From Trichaptum fuscoviolaceum (Eukaryota; Basidiomycota; Agaricomycetes; Hymenochaetales; Trichaptaceae), in contig CAJSYZ010000011.1 in NCBI GenBank assembly GCA_910574455.1, positions 3,580,941-3,644,940 of the forward strand: a stretch of DNA of 64,000 bases, given 5' to 3'. Both the position numbers and the translations under genes were made by a program. Each line of letters starts with the position of its first letter. Position 1 is the stretch's first letter. Under the pieces are notes generated by a model, which was not told the origin of the DNA, ran no database searches, and saw nothing but the letters and a program-made list of their open reading frames with translations. This document shows positions 1 to 12,409 of the stretch, one piece after another.

Positions 1-3000
1 CACGTGTGGCCCGCAATTGGTTGTCGCAACTCTAGAGTGCGACTTAATAGCCAGCGAGGAGCGACGCCCCTTCACCCAAAAACTGCTTCGAAGAGTTTTG
101 ACAGCTCTGATCCATCACTGCTCAAAAGCTGAACAATTTAGTGTGATATCTGAGCCTCTGTTGGGGAAGTTCTCCGAATCTCCTGGAAGGCGACATTTGG
201 AGTTCATGGCAGTTCTGTGTTCAGTCAGACAAGGCTCCCGGCTCACTAGTATGTTCTGTCTATTTCGTTCTCATCCTCTAATTAACGTACTGCAGCAAAG
301 CAGATTTCGCAAATCATCGAGATACTCATCAAGATGCCTTACTCAGAAGATGTGAAAGAGCCTCTCCTTTCTCTTGCAACCGCTGCACTGGTGTCCTCGC
401 CGTCCGATTTATCTGTATGGATGAATTCTGGTCGCCGTCTAATCGACCGTGTATGGTCTTCTTCTCATACGTTTGCCGTTCTTTTGACGGGAACGCTATC
501 AGAACTGAGCTGGGGTGGCTTCAAGCAATTCGCCTTTCCGTCGTTCATTAGCCATTGCTTACAACTTTTGGAGTCAGGCGACTTAGACATTCAATCGAGG
601 ACGCTTCGGGAACTTGCAGTTCTGGTAAAGACGGGTCTTTTGAAAGATATTGATGATGCTTGGCGTGGTCGCTTTGGATCGTGGGTTCGCTCGAAGTTGG
701 ATGGCAAGGCGCTCGTTGCAGAGGAATATGTGAGTCAGTGTATTGGCGACTATGCGACAGTGTTGTCTGAATATCGGAATCCAGGCTCTAATTCTACGGG
801 AAATCTCGTGTTCATTACAAGTTCTTCCTATCAATGCGGTAGTTGAACCTCTTTGGGAGACGGCGGGAAGACTTGTCAATACTGAAGAGGACGTGATTGA
901 TGATTACCGTGAAGGATGGGGAAACAAGACATGGATATTTGGACTTATCCTTCGTATCTTTGCATCTCGTAAAGCTCTAGCCACATTGTCCCATCCTGAA
1001 TTACGGCAAATAGTGTGCGCAGCTGTCTTAAAGTGGTCATGGTCAGATTATGTTATGTCGGGTTTAGCTGAACTGGCAGAAGCGACGTAAGCATCATTCT
1101 CTTGACCAGGAATATATCTAATAGTGTTCCTGCAGTCAACCTCTGGAAGTCTCTTATGACTGTACGAAGGAAGTCGAGCAGCTACGCAAGAATCTTAAAT
1201 CCCACTCTCATACCATCCGTCGTAGTTCATTGCAGCTTCTAAGCTCATCCTGGTTTAACCAAAGCAGCTCCAAGGAAGTTCTGAAGCGCTGCTTATCAGC
1301 CGAACTTGTGCCTCTCACCGTCCAGGGTGTCAGAGAGCGCGTGCTGCGCATTGGTCGCGTCGTGCAGGTAGTTCAAGATGGAAATACGGAAGCAGCCGGA
1401 CTGTGCATACATTGGTTACTAGGTGATTTCGCTACTGAACTTCCTCCGCACGCTTTACTGAGAGCAGTGGATAGGTCAACTAAAGGTCAACCTTAGACCA
1501 ATATGGAGTCCCGCTTCTGCAGCGATTGCGACTCTGGCATCCAAATTCGCGGATGTGGTTTGGGACAATGTATTTGCCGATCTTGCGTCTCTTCAGGAAA
1601 ACACAAGCGAGTTCGGCGAGCCGCCTTGGGTGAAAGATCACCATACGCCAGAAGATGAAATCAATGAGACGGAAAGAATGTGGCGTGATCCCAGCGCACA
1701 CAAAGTCCGAATGGCAGTAGTCAACTGGCTGGAAAATGAATCGGTTAAATCAGCCGTGATTGAGGTAATCTTTTCCTAGCTTTTCCAAATCTTCGCTTCT
1801 GACTTGTGGTAGGACCAAAAACTCTGCGATCGGTTTGATCAAGGGTCATATGAAGCACAATTACTGGCTGCGCTGGGCGAGTTTCCTTCACTTGCAGAAA
1901 AACATAGCCGGGAGCTTGTACCTCTATTTTTGGCTTTCGGGTCTCCTGATAGCCTTGTCAAACCTCCACGCACGAAGCTCACAAATTGGCTTACCCTATT
2001 CTCACATTTCACGAATCCCAAGGCCTTCTACAACGCTTCTGGTGTAAAAGACGTATATACGTTCTACCTTTCCCATCCAGACAGATCTCTTCAATCCACT
2101 GCGTTGTCTTGTATCCTCACATACAAGACACCAGCTTTACTCTCTTATGAGGACAAGCTGAGGCTTCTTCTTGATGACACGAAATGGCGGGATGAGCTTA
2201 CTGCTTTGGATATACAGGAGTTGGGGCAGGAGGAACGCCAAGAGCTAACACCTGTGCTAATTCGTCTTTTCTACGGCATGATGCTCGAACGGGGACGTCA
2301 CAGAAAGGGAGCTGGCCGCCGAGCTGCACTGCTGAGTGCATTAGGGTTCTGTACGGGCGACGAGTTGGTACTCCTTGTCGATCTCATGCTCAGTCAATTT
2401 GGCGATAGTGTTCAACTTCGGAAAGGCGATGATAACCTGTGGGTATTATCCTCGCTGGAGGTGGATCAATCGGAGAAACAGCAGATTGGGTTTTTGGAGT
2501 TTTTAGAGGACGTTCTTAGATTGCTGGGGACTCAAATGAGCAACTCATGGCCGCAACTCATCTCGGCAACTATCACATTGACTGCGCAGGCGCAGCGTAA
2601 GCTGCAGCTGCCAGCGGACGATGTCGACCTCGAAAATGAAGAAGCGGACGGCACGGACGAAAGGGATGGATCACACTCAGTAACCCACGACAGGCAATTA
2701 CGAGTCATTCGTCAATTAGGCCTGAAGAGAATGGCTGATTTCTTCCGTCTTCCGGTCGATTTCGATTTCGAACCTTACGCTCCCGAAGTCTTCCGCGCCA
2801 TCATCTCGCCCAGACTACCCTTACTCGACCGCGAGAATACTCAAACCCCTTCAGCTCTATTGGACTTATTTGATGTTTGGTCCAAGCACCCGCAGTTTTT
2901 GCCTTTTCTTGCTCAGTATGATACACGATTACTGTCGAAAGTCTATGATTGCATGGTGGCAACGAACGTCAAACCAGCCGTATTGTCACGTATCTTCGAC

Positions 3001-6000
3001 ATCGTGGAGCGCATACTTTTGTTTTCACAGGAGAATGATGAACTCTCTTATCTTCTTGTCAAACCCTACATGAGTGGTCTACTTGACAATGTAGCAAAGG
3101 TGGTTCAAAAGGCCTCAGAGAGTGGTTCTGTTTCGAGTGCGATTGCTCAGAGAGAGATAGCACTCTTGTCGCAGATATCACGTTATGTATCCGATTCAGC
3201 TCAGTCCGCGACATTGTTATCCTTATTCTTGCCCTTACTGCGGAAAGCTGGAAAATCTGTTCCGGAGAAGGCCAAGACTGATATGCTCAGAATAGCATGC
3301 GATCTCCTACCCAGCATCCCTGCCCTGTCCGATGTGGAATCACAGCTATTCACAACGTCCTACGAAACATTCTCCCTTCTCCTTTCGTTACTCAGAAGTC
3401 GAAATGCAAGGTCACTCGTCATCGAAGCGTTCACTGTTCTTGCCAAAATCCATCGCAGTATGGACACGTTGGCTTCGCTTCTTGCTTCTCTGAATGCATA
3501 TTCAACTACTCGCATGGATGAACCTGATTTTGACTGTCGCTTGGATGCTTTTACAAAGTTGAACGAAGAAACATACTCATCCCTGACAGGGAGGGACTGG
3601 ATCCCAATCTTGCATACCTTGTTGTACTTCATTCATGACGAGGATGAACTCTCAATTCGGAGCAATGCGTCAATGGCAATGAAACGATTCGTTGAGACCA
3701 TGGCTGCTAGCGATGATCCAGCCATGCGTGCTTGTTTCATGAAGATCCTATTCCCTGGCCTGAAACGAGGACTACGATCGAAATCTGATCCAGTACGCTC
3801 GGAAGTCATGGGTGTTCTTGCTTACGCTGTCACCAAATGCGAGAAGTTTGAATCACTCCAGGACATGAAGGTTCTGCTTGCAAATGGCGACGAGGAGGCA
3901 AACTTTTTCAACAATATCTACCATGTTCAATTACACCGTCGATCAAGAGCTTTACGACGCCTCGCGGACTTTTGCGACGACCCAGGATTTCGAAATAGCA
4001 CACTCCAAGATATATTCCTTCCGGTTGTCAATGGCTTCATCGCTGCATCTACTACGACAGATCATCACTTGGTGAATGATGCAATCATAACCTTGGGACG
4101 TATAGTCAAGCATTTGACGTGGTCCTCTTACTTTACCCTGGTACAACGGTACATCAGGCTTGCAACTGAACACCCCACCTCAGAGAGGATAACTACCCGT
4201 GCTTTAGTCTCAATCTTGGATAACTTCCATTTTTCCCTCGATGACACTGTCGTTGATATACCTGACAGTAATGGAGATGAAGGGGTAGAGGAAGATGTAG
4301 GTGAAGGAGAGGGAGAGGGAGGGGCGGTTCCTGCTTCTGCTACAACGAAGGTATACGAGACCGTCAACAATCGACTACTTCCCTCGCTTCTCAAGCATCT
4401 GGAAAAGAGAGACGAACTCGAAGAGTCGAATCGTATTCCAATTGCTGCGGGCATTGCGAAAGTCGCAATGCACTTGCCGGAGTCGTCACGCGATATACAG
4501 GTACCTCGTTTACTCACCGTACTTGCACAAGTTTTCCGAAGTAAATCCCAAGAGACGCGCTCTCTCACACGGGAAACCTATTGTCGCATAGCGATTACCC
4601 TCGGGCCAGCATATCTACGAGAGATGATCAAACAATTACGAGAGGCGCTACTTCGAGGCCCGCATCTCCATGTACTTGCCTTCGTCACGCACTCTCTGCT
4701 CGTCCACGTCACTTCCCCAGAACATGTCAAAATTTTTGACAAACTTGATGAATGCGTTCCGGACGTTGCACATATATCTGCGGAAGTGATTTTTGGAAAA
4801 TCTGGCAAAGACGTAGAGAGCGAAGGTTTTAAGACGAAGATGAAAGAAGTGCGAGGTTCCTCAAGCAAGGGGATGGACTCTTTTGCTATCTTGGCCAAGC
4901 ATGTCACACCATCGGCATTCAGTAGTCTTCTTCTTCCGATCAAGGCCATCATGCAAGAAACGGAGTCGGTAAAGATGATGCAGCTAGTTGACGAGGTGCT
5001 AAGACGAATGGCAGTCGGGGTAAACACGAACAGTCACTTCGGTCCACCGGAAGTCCTCGCGTTTTGCCATACGCTGATCACTCAGAATGCCCGATTCTTT
5101 CAAGAGTCAGCCATTTCACGAAAGAGAAAGACCAAAAAGGTCAACGATGCGGAGGTGCAAATAAAAAGGAAGATCGAGGTCGAAGATAATCATTATGCTC
5201 ACAACTCATGGAGGTCTGTCTTGCTCTCTTCACTGTCGAACTTAATCGCTGAATTTTCTTCTTTTGTAGATTCATCTGCTTTGGCCTTGATCTTTTCAGC
5301 ACTGCTTTCAAACGTGGTAAATTCGACTTCAGTGATCAGAAGACTATGTCTCGTTTGGAGCCGATGGTGAAAGTTATCGGCAACACATTGTATGCGGCAA
5401 ACGGGAACATAGTCTCGGCCGGACTGAAAGCTACCGCGCAGATAGTTAAATGTCCCCTGAAGGACATGGATAAATCTGTACCAGTCTATGTGCGACAGAC
5501 TCTGGAAATTGTTCGACAATCAGGAAGTACGGAGGCCGATGTCACTCAAACAGCTTTCAGAACCCTAGCCATCATCATCCGTGATTGCCCGTCATCGCAG
5601 GTGAAAGAGAAAGATTTGACATTCCTGCTGGAGCTTCTTGCGCCTGATTTAGAAGAGGTCAACCGTCAGGCAACGGCCTTTGCTCTGTTGCGCGCCATTG
5701 TATCAAGAAAGTTCATCGTACCGGAGATATACGACCTCATGATTAAGGTTGGGGAGACTATGGTGACGAATCAATCTTCCCAAGTGCAAGAGCTATGCCG
5801 CAGTGTTCTCCTACAGTTCCTACTTGACTATCCCCAGGGCAAAGGCAGACTAAAGGATCAATTCGCGTTCTTAGTTAAAAATCTTTCTTACGTCTTCGAA
5901 AGCGGCAGAAAATCGGTCATGGAGCTTCTCAGTGCGATAGTACAAAAATTCAGCGACGATCTCATTGTGGAGTACGCTGACATGTTTTTCGTTGCCCTCG

Positions 6001-7462
6001 TCATGGTTGTTGCGAACGATGATTCAGCGAAATGTCGCGAAATGGCAGCTCAAATACTGAAGTTGTTGATCGGCCGCATGCGGGAGGAACAACGCAAAAC
6101 TATCATGTCACATATACATGCCTGGGCCTCTCAGCACGGCAATGCAGCACTATCTCGCGTATCGTCCCAGACTTACGGCATAATGCTGGACGCTTTGAAG
6201 ACGGATGTCAGTCCTCATCTGGAAACGATTCTCACTGACGTAAATGCGAAATTGGTGAAGGCAGCCCAAGAGTTTGAGGATGCTAACGGGGAAGATGAAG
6301 AATTGAGCGGAAGTCTGGAAGGTTGGCAGATCCCGTACCAAGCGCTCGTGGTTATGGGCAAAGTCTTCCTGTCGTTCCCTGAAGTTGTATCAAACCACGA
6401 CAGTGTGGCCTGGTCTTCCGTTGTTACGTTATTGCTGTACCCACATGCATGGGTGAGGACGGCGTCATGTCGTCTCCTGGGAAGCCTTTTTTCAATAACA
6501 CCTGTGGAAGCTCCGAACGTAAATTTATCTGACGATCTTCCATTGTCTCCCAAAGGCATGCGAGCCGTAGCGAATGCGCTGTCATTGCAACTCAAGAGCG
6601 ATAATCTGGATGAGCCACTCAGCCTCCAAATCGTCAAGAACCTCTTTTATATAGGCAAATGCTTCTACTTGGTTCAGGTCGAGAATAGGGATGACGAAAT
6701 GAAAGGCGGAACACAGGAGCAATCCGATAGCGAGTCAGACGAAGAAGAGCCCGAAGAGCCTGAATCCTCAGACAACAACCCCTTGCCATGGCTTTTCTCG
6801 CGCTTATCGTATCAAGTACGGTCTGCACATATCGCTCGTAGAAACAAGAAGTCAAATCTGGTATGTAATTATTGAAATATTGATATGCCCATGCTTACAT
6901 TCATATACAGACAGTATGGTCTCTTCAACCCTCAGCGATATTCAAGTGGTTCGCAGCAATGGCTTCGTATATGGACGATGAACGGCTAGAGAGGTATCTT
7001 CCTCACATTTTGTCCCCACTCTATCGAATCATCGAGGATGACACCATTCGTGACTCGCAATTCGGTAAGTAAGCTTTCATCGCTCTGACTCATGTTTCTG
7101 ACCGCTTCATCACTTTCGTAGACGAACTTAAGACCCTTGCTCAGGAGCTCCAGGACCTTGTGCAAAGCAAAGTTGGAACAACCAAGTTTGCGAACGTGTA
7201 CAACCAAATCCGTCAGAAAGTCATCTCGGTGCGACGTGATCGCAAGACTGCTCGTGCTCTGCAAGTGGCAACGAACCCACAATTCACAGCGAAGCGGAAA
7301 ATGCATAAGAATGCGAACAAGAAGGAGAGTAAGAAGAGAAAGAACGCGGAGTTCGGGTCAGTGAACAATCGTTTGCCTTAGGGAACCGATGCTAACTTCA
7401 AGTGCTTTGATAGTGAGCACAAGATTCACATGAAGTTTGCGAAGAAGAGGAGGGTTCAATGA
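1..7462 (+). CDS. UTP20: U3 snoRNP / SSU processome component Utp20 (5' end outside window)
   Basis: Utp20 is a very large HEAT-repeat protein of the nucleolar small-subunit processome, needed for 18S rRNA maturation. The longest uninterrupted exon (1930-5370) contains the DRIM/Utp20-type helical repeats and an acidic linker near 4270-4330. The next coding block (5346-6860) continues the HEAT array and ends in an acidic DSESDEEEPEEPES stretch. Short exons follow (about 6912-7065, 7122-7361, 7418-7462). The C-terminus is a basic coiled segment with NANKKESKKRKNAEFG and ends KFAKKRRVQ, like a nucleolar-localisation tail. Introns are visible, for example 249-295 (gtatgt...gcag), 6860-6911 and 7362-7417. 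The start lies left of base 1; roughly 2,300 residues are inside the window, against about 2,500-2,800 for the yeast and human proteins. It is convergent with the next gene, with only about 40 nt between stops. Family assignment is strong; exact junctions are less sure. Confidence 0.9.
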
Positions 7463-7503
7463 AATTTATTCGTACAAATATACACACTTGTAAACATATC
7501 TTG

Positions 7504-8546
7504 TCATGTTTTGCTTATCCTCGCTGTGATTGGAGTTTGGTAACAAAGTTGGTTTTCTTCGTCCACTGCTTCATCATCATCTTCATTCCAATCACTTGTG
7601 GTCTCCCACTCGTTATCAAACTCGATGTCTAATGTCAGCTCTGACTCTCCATCCGCGTCCTCGGTATCCGGCATGAAAGAAGCTAACTGAGTGAGTAAAT
7701 GAGAACTCGGATTGTGAGAAATGGGTTGCACCCAGCGTCGTTCTCGAAGCCGTTTATGTCGTTCGCGGTCCTCTTCAATACGCTTGAAGATCTCATTCCG
7801 TGAGAGTAAAGCATCGTTCGCAGATGTTGCAGATTCGGCGGCACCGTCCTCGTGCATGCTCGTTTTCCGAACATCGAGCTTTGCTAGCACCTCATCAACC
7901 TTTTGAGGGTCTATTATTCTTTTATTGCGCCAATTAACCAAGATCTGCAGGAATGAAAGTACTCAGCACGGCTTAATATAAGATATAGCGTCTGTATGAA
8001 GAAGTCGGATGCTTCGTTGAATTACTCAGTATCGGAGTAGCCTGCCTCGCACCTTATCCTCATCCAAAGACATAGTTTACTCACCTGTACGGCGCTCATG
8101 AGATTAATCAGTCCTTCACGTCCCTCCGGCACAACATAATCCACAATTCTGCCCAGATCTTTTGACACGTAGTCGACGTATAGTGAGCCGGCTATGTTCG
8201 AGTTCGATTTGCTCAGAAGGGATGCTTCGCATAAAGAGTCAAGAAGGTACAATATGTTGATGCGCGCATTTATTGTGCCCTTCAAAGTGGGGTGTCACCA
8301 GCAGATTCAGTCAAATTGTGAACGAGATGAACGGACCTTCTGACATTCCTCTACGATGCAATCCCACAGGTCATCTCCGCACCGACTGAAATACTTTAGA
8401 GCATATGTCACGACCTTCTGAATGGACAGCTGGGAACTTTATTAAATGAATGGTGTCGATGTTGAGAGAAATTGCCTGAAAGATACTTACGCGTTCAGTC
8501 TTCGCAGAAGCGTTAGAAACTGCATTCTGACTTCGAAGGGGTCCAT
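7504..8546 (-). CDS. CTK3: CTD kinase subunit gamma (Ctk3-like)
   Basis: Ctk3 is the CID-like regulatory subunit of the CTDK-I complex, which phosphorylates Ser2 of the RNA polymerase II C-terminal domain in the nucleus. Four exons read out a protein of about 270 residues. The start is the ATG at 8544-8546, giving MDPFEVRMQFLTLLRRLNA. After an intron at about 8428-8489 comes SIQKVVTYALKYFSRCGDDL, then CIVEECQK. After a second intron (about 8283-8338) comes GTINARINILYLLDSL, and after a third (about 7945-8090) LVNWRNKRIIDPQKVDEVLA. This order is the typical Ctk3 N-terminal helical domain followed by the Ctk3 C-terminal domain, with a conserved ERDRHKRLRE-like charged helix (EEDRERHKRLRERRW here) and an acidic tail. 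Convergent with UTP20. Identification rests on the MDPFEVR start and the DDLWDCIVEECQKG-type motif, which are characteristic. Confidence 0.88.
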
Positions 8547-8897
8547 GCTTGACTTCTCTTGACGTTTTCGAGATCGCCACGTAGCAAAGTTATATTTGTT
8601 GCTAGCTTCTAGTTCAATGAGCGTCGCTGTTGTTGAAGTAGTGGTTGTAGTTCATGTGAGAGCTTTTTAGCACGCGCTGAAGATGAGTGTTCTCGCGCGG
8701 ATGCACCTTCCCTCCTGACCACCAACCCCTATAGCGGATCTTCTGGCTCACAACATAAGGTCAATGTCGGATTATTCTCGACAAACGAAGGGCTATTTCT
8801 GATTGCTGCATATGCGTTCCATGCTTCTTTGATACTTGGCTGCAAGTTCTGTGCGACTCTGTGGATCTTCAATGTTGATCTTAACATCGTTTTCGAA

Positions 8898-8904
8898 TAT
8901 AAAA
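8898..8904 (+). promoter_or_regulatory. TATA box of the cerato-platanin gene
   Basis: TATAAAA lies 67 nt upstream of the ATG at 8971, at a normal distance for a fungal core promoter. It agrees with strong, regulated expression of a secreted protein. Confidence 0.6.
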
Positions 8905-8970
8905 TGCAGCCTCCCATTCTTGCGCCTTAGCTAAGTTACAACATACGAAAACCCCACTTGACTCATCGCA

Positions 8971-9381
8971 ATGAAGTTTACCTCTATCATCTCAATTCTT
9001 GGCCTCTGTGCCATCGCTATCGCTGACTCTGTATCCTTTGATTCTGTGTACGACAAGTCAGCGCAATCGCTGGACACCGTAGCGTGCTCAGACGGCGCAA
9101 ATGGGCTCTTGACAAAGGGCTTCACAACGTTCGGCTCGCTTCCTTCGTTCCCATTCATCGGAGGTGCCTCTGCAGTAACCGGATGGAACTCCGCCGAATG
9201 TGGGACGTGCTGGAGTCTCACATTCAATGGTACTACCATCCATGTGCTCGCCGTCGATCAGTCTACCGGCTTCAACATCGCGGAGGAGGCTATGAATAAT
9301 CTGACGCACGGAAATGCCGTTGCTCTGGGCCGGATCAATGCAACCGCTCAGCAGGTTGATACGACGGCTTGTGGGCTCTAA
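8971..9381 (+). CDS. Cerato-platanin family secreted protein
   Basis: Cerato-platanins are small, secreted, cysteine-containing fungal proteins with an expansin-like double-psi beta-barrel. They bind chitin oligomers, act at the cell wall or air interface, and are sensed by plants as elicitors. This single-exon gene encodes 136 residues. An N-terminal signal peptide (MKFTSIISILGLCAIAIAD) is followed by SVSFDSVYDKSAQSLDTVAC, the hallmark CSDGANGLLTKGFTTFGSLP motif, ITGWNSAECGTCW-like and C-terminal VDTTACGL. The four conserved cysteines after the signal peptide are present (CSDG, ECGTC, ACGL), enough for the two expected disulfides. Length and motif order match intact family members. A TATA box precedes it and a probable 3'-UTR intron follows. 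Family call is very secure; a role in plant interaction is inference. Confidence 0.95.
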   Translation: MKFTSIISILGLCAIAIADSVSFDSVYDKSAQSLDTVACSDGANGLLTKGFTTFGSLPSFPFIGGASAVTGWNSAECGTCWSLTFNGTTIHVLAVDQSTGFNIAEEAMNNLTHGNAVALGRINATAQQVDTTACGL

Positions 9382-9385
9382 GTTG

Positions 9386-9446
9386 GTGAGAATTTGGTGT
9401 GGTCCTTTCTATAACTTAGAATACTAACGAAGTCACATTACTCCAG
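9386..9446 (+). other. Probable 3'-UTR intron of the cerato-platanin gene
   Basis: Five bases after the stop codon is a GTGAGA donor. A perfect TACTAAC branch-site (9422-9428) sits 18 nt before a CTCCAG acceptor, giving a 61-nt intron of the same size as others here. It changes no coding sequence. Confidence 0.5.
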
Positions 9447-10866
9447 AAACTGCTCCTACTCTATCATCATGATCTCACTCATGCACTCGGCCCGCGACGA
9501 GAACCCGAACATTGAACTCTTTACACTGAATTAAGATCTTGCTGTAAAATGACATTCTCTCCCTTAATGTAAATGTTCTCGGTGCAATACGTTGGCCGTA
9601 CTTCATGGTCCGTAATTCTCGAAGAGATTCACAATGGCAGGGGGGCTGTACCACACATGCCTTCAGCCAATAGCGAAGAAACGATGTTCTGGCTTTCCTT
9701 GCTCCTGAATGGAAGTGTAAAACCCTTGATGGAACTTGATCTTCACTTTCTTCCTGGATCATCCTATTTTTGTGAATATCTTGCAACATTAGAGGACGAC
9801 GTGCTTTGAGCAGCAAAATCATTACCGCTCCCCGTCAGATATTGTTGGGTAGCGCAAGTCTTATTTGAAAAATTATGCTGTTGTGCTGTTTGACGCACCC
9901 AATCTCCAAGTTGCGTATCCTCTTCATTGATAGCAACTATGTTGGCTGCCAGTGAGCGTACTGAATTTCTTGGCCTTTTTTTTTTACAGATTTGGACCCG
10001 TCATACGGTTTGAATTCCAGGCACTCCTGCATGTTTGATGGGGCTACTACCTCTCCGTTTCCGGCAGCTTCTCTTAACCAACACAGTGAGTTAATACATT
10101 TCTGGAGTATGTGCTTCGGAAGTACGTTGCAAGGAGTGAGTGTTCGCCGACAACTGGGAGGCTGACCACTGACGTACTTCCTCTTTGTGTCCAGCCCATT
10201 CCGCCCTGAGGCTATGACTTGTCCGTACGACAAATGCTGTCCTTACGAAAAATGATATGTTGCTCCCACAATTGAGCAAAAGAACAACTAATGCCCAGTG
10301 AAGGGTAGGGAGGGATGGGTGTGTGTGTGTGTGTGATAATGCGCATCGACCTAATGAGTACTTACAGTACATGTACGTTTAGATCCTTTTGTCGCTTGCT
10401 GACCGTAATGAACTCCCGATTTGAACCCGCTCCACCTCCATTAGGATTTCTTTCTTTATATGTATGTTTTGTGGTTTGCCGCAGAGGCCGTTTCCGCCTG
10501 AGGTTCAGCACTCACTCAGAGAGGTCCTCCCGAAGGTGAGCGCAGACACACTTAGGGTCAGGGGTCTGATGTCGATGATGACTGAGGTGTGAGGGACAAG
10601 AGGCAAGTGAAACTTCGAAATTCGACCATCATACCTTTATATGTCCCGTTAGAAGTTGCGACTAACAAACAAACAAATGTAGCCCCTTGCCGCTTCGTCC
10701 TGGACAGTCACCTTTAGCCAGGGAGGCTAACCGCCGGCCTAACCGTCAGACACCCGCAACGTCCATCGTATCGTATGTAATATGACCCTAACTTTATTAC
10801 TGTAATTGATATCCTATATACTTCAGCTGCTTTTATTGTGGGCTTACATGCAAGACTGCCTTATTT
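9447..10866. other. Intergenic region with a short GT microsatellite
   Basis: About 1.4 kb between the cerato-platanin and oxidoreductase genes. Open frames here lack splice continuity or recognisable motifs. It holds a run of about eight GT dinucleotides at 10319-10335 and AT-rich patches, consistent with UTR and spacer. Confidence 0.5.
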
Positions 10867-12352
10867 CTATAAGCTATTCTCAAGCATAAGCGGCGCGCCT
10901 GCCTCGATGATCCCCTTCTGCACATTTTCCTGCATTTTCTGCATGAACGCAGCGAGTACACCCAAGAACCGCTCCACATTCTGCTTATCAGACGAGTTGA
11001 AGGGCTTCTCCCCGTAGGCTATCTGATTAATTTGAACACTCCCTGCGACGCTGGAGACATCGAAGTCGTGGACGTCGAGCAGTGTATCGACTGCACTGTG
11101 CACTTCTCCAGAGATGAGCTTCGCAGGAAGATCGGGTTCCTCACAGGCCGGGCGACCGAGTCCGATTCCGTCAGTTGAGCCTTCTTGAATGGCGCGTATC
11201 ATCGCCGCAGCTGTGCGGAACCCTCCGGTAACGTAGAGCTTGGTCTTCTTTAGCGCGGGGCGGACTACATCCGCGAATTGTAAGAAGAAGGCTAAGGGGA
11301 GCAGAAAGCTTAAGTGAGTAATGATCGAAGGCAATCATGAATGCAATCCACCTTCTCGCGCTTTCGTAGATTCGCGTGTTCCCATTCTAAAATCTTCATA
11401 CGTTCCGCCGCTAAGCTCGACAAAGTCGACGCCAAGTTCTTCCAGGTGTGCACAGACTTCGCAGCACTCCTCAGCTTGAAACCCACCCTTCTGGAACTCA
11501 ACGGAATTGAGCTTAATCCCGATAGAGAACTTGGGATCCTTGACCCGGGCACGTATCGCCTCGATAATCTCGTAGACAAATCGAGCTCGATTTTGCAAAG
11601 GACCGCCGTACTCGTCTGTGCGATTGTTTGTGGTGCTGGAAAGGAACTGTGCGATGAGGTACCCATGTGCGCCGTGTAACTCTATGCCGTCGAATCCGGC
11701 TCGATGCGAGAATTCAGCCGCATAGGCAAACTTGAGGTATGAGAGGAAGATATCAGTACAATGCAATGAAACCGAGTGATACATGATACTGACCCTATCT
11801 ATGACATCCTTTATACCCTCTTTCGTCAAAGCGGTAGGCTTTCCGAACGTCATACCTTTGGACGGCTTCAGCTGCACATCGCCAGCTGACACTGGGTTAG
11901 GATTGACAGCCTCTATAACCTGACGGCCTGCATGACTGATTTGCACTATGGCTAGTGATACATGAGCCTTGGCAGCCGATGCAATCCGTGTAAATGCCTC
12001 CAGACGTTCGGGTGTCTCAAAAGGCTCGTACATGATCATGTTTCCCGGTGCTTCCAAGTCAATAGGCGTAACCATGACGTTCCCGGCTGTATATCTGGGT
12101 CAGCCCAGGTGTCCGGCCAGTGGTATTTTGGCACGAACTCAAGATGACCCCGAAGCCTCCTTTCCCCCATTCCTCATACAAACGAACAAGCTTCTCATTT
12201 GGGATACCCCGCTTGCTGGTGTCATGCTGGTCCCAAGACGCAAGGCGTTCTGTCATAGCACCCTTTAAGAATCTTGACTTCGCGATCAGCTTTGAAGTGG
12301 GAAATTCGAGAGCATCGCCGAGGATCTTCTGGTCAACATGGCCGCTGGTCAT
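10867..12352 (-). CDS. NADH:flavin oxidoreductase, Old Yellow Enzyme family (copy A)
   Basis: Old Yellow Enzymes are FMN-binding TIM-barrel proteins that reduce activated C=C bonds with NAD(P)H. Four exons encode about 420 residues. The start ATG (12350-12352, MTSGHVDQK) aligns with the start of the second copy at 45316. Splicing at about 12092-12143 restores ILTGNVMVTPIDLEAPGNM. A second intron (about 11736-11795) joins DR to FAYAAEFSHRAGFDG, and a third (about 11300-11361) joins RE to AFFLQFADVVRPALKKTKLY. Visible family signatures are the substrate/FMN motif ELHGAHGYLIAQFLS, the NNRTDEYGGPLQNRARF segment and the phosphate-binding VTGGFRTAAAM-GIGLGRP region. It resembles the 12-oxophytodienoate reductase-like/NADH:flavin oxidoreductase subgroup rather than yeast OYE2. 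A TATATAAG element lies 50 nt upstream. Physiological substrate is unknown. Confidence 0.9.
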
Positions 12353-12401
12353 TTTGAAGATCGACAATGAACTTTTTCGAATGGACCCAGCGGTATGCAA
12401 T

Positions 12402-12409
12402 CTTATATA
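12402..12409 (-). promoter_or_regulatory. TATA box of oxidoreductase copy A
   Basis: TATATAAG on the minus strand, 50 nt upstream of the ATG at 12352, where a core promoter element is expected. Confidence 0.5.

Noticed and set aside
10400..10460. Possible tRNA T-arm (ttgaaccc-like words)
   Set aside because: The flanking bases do not form a T-stem or cloverleaf.
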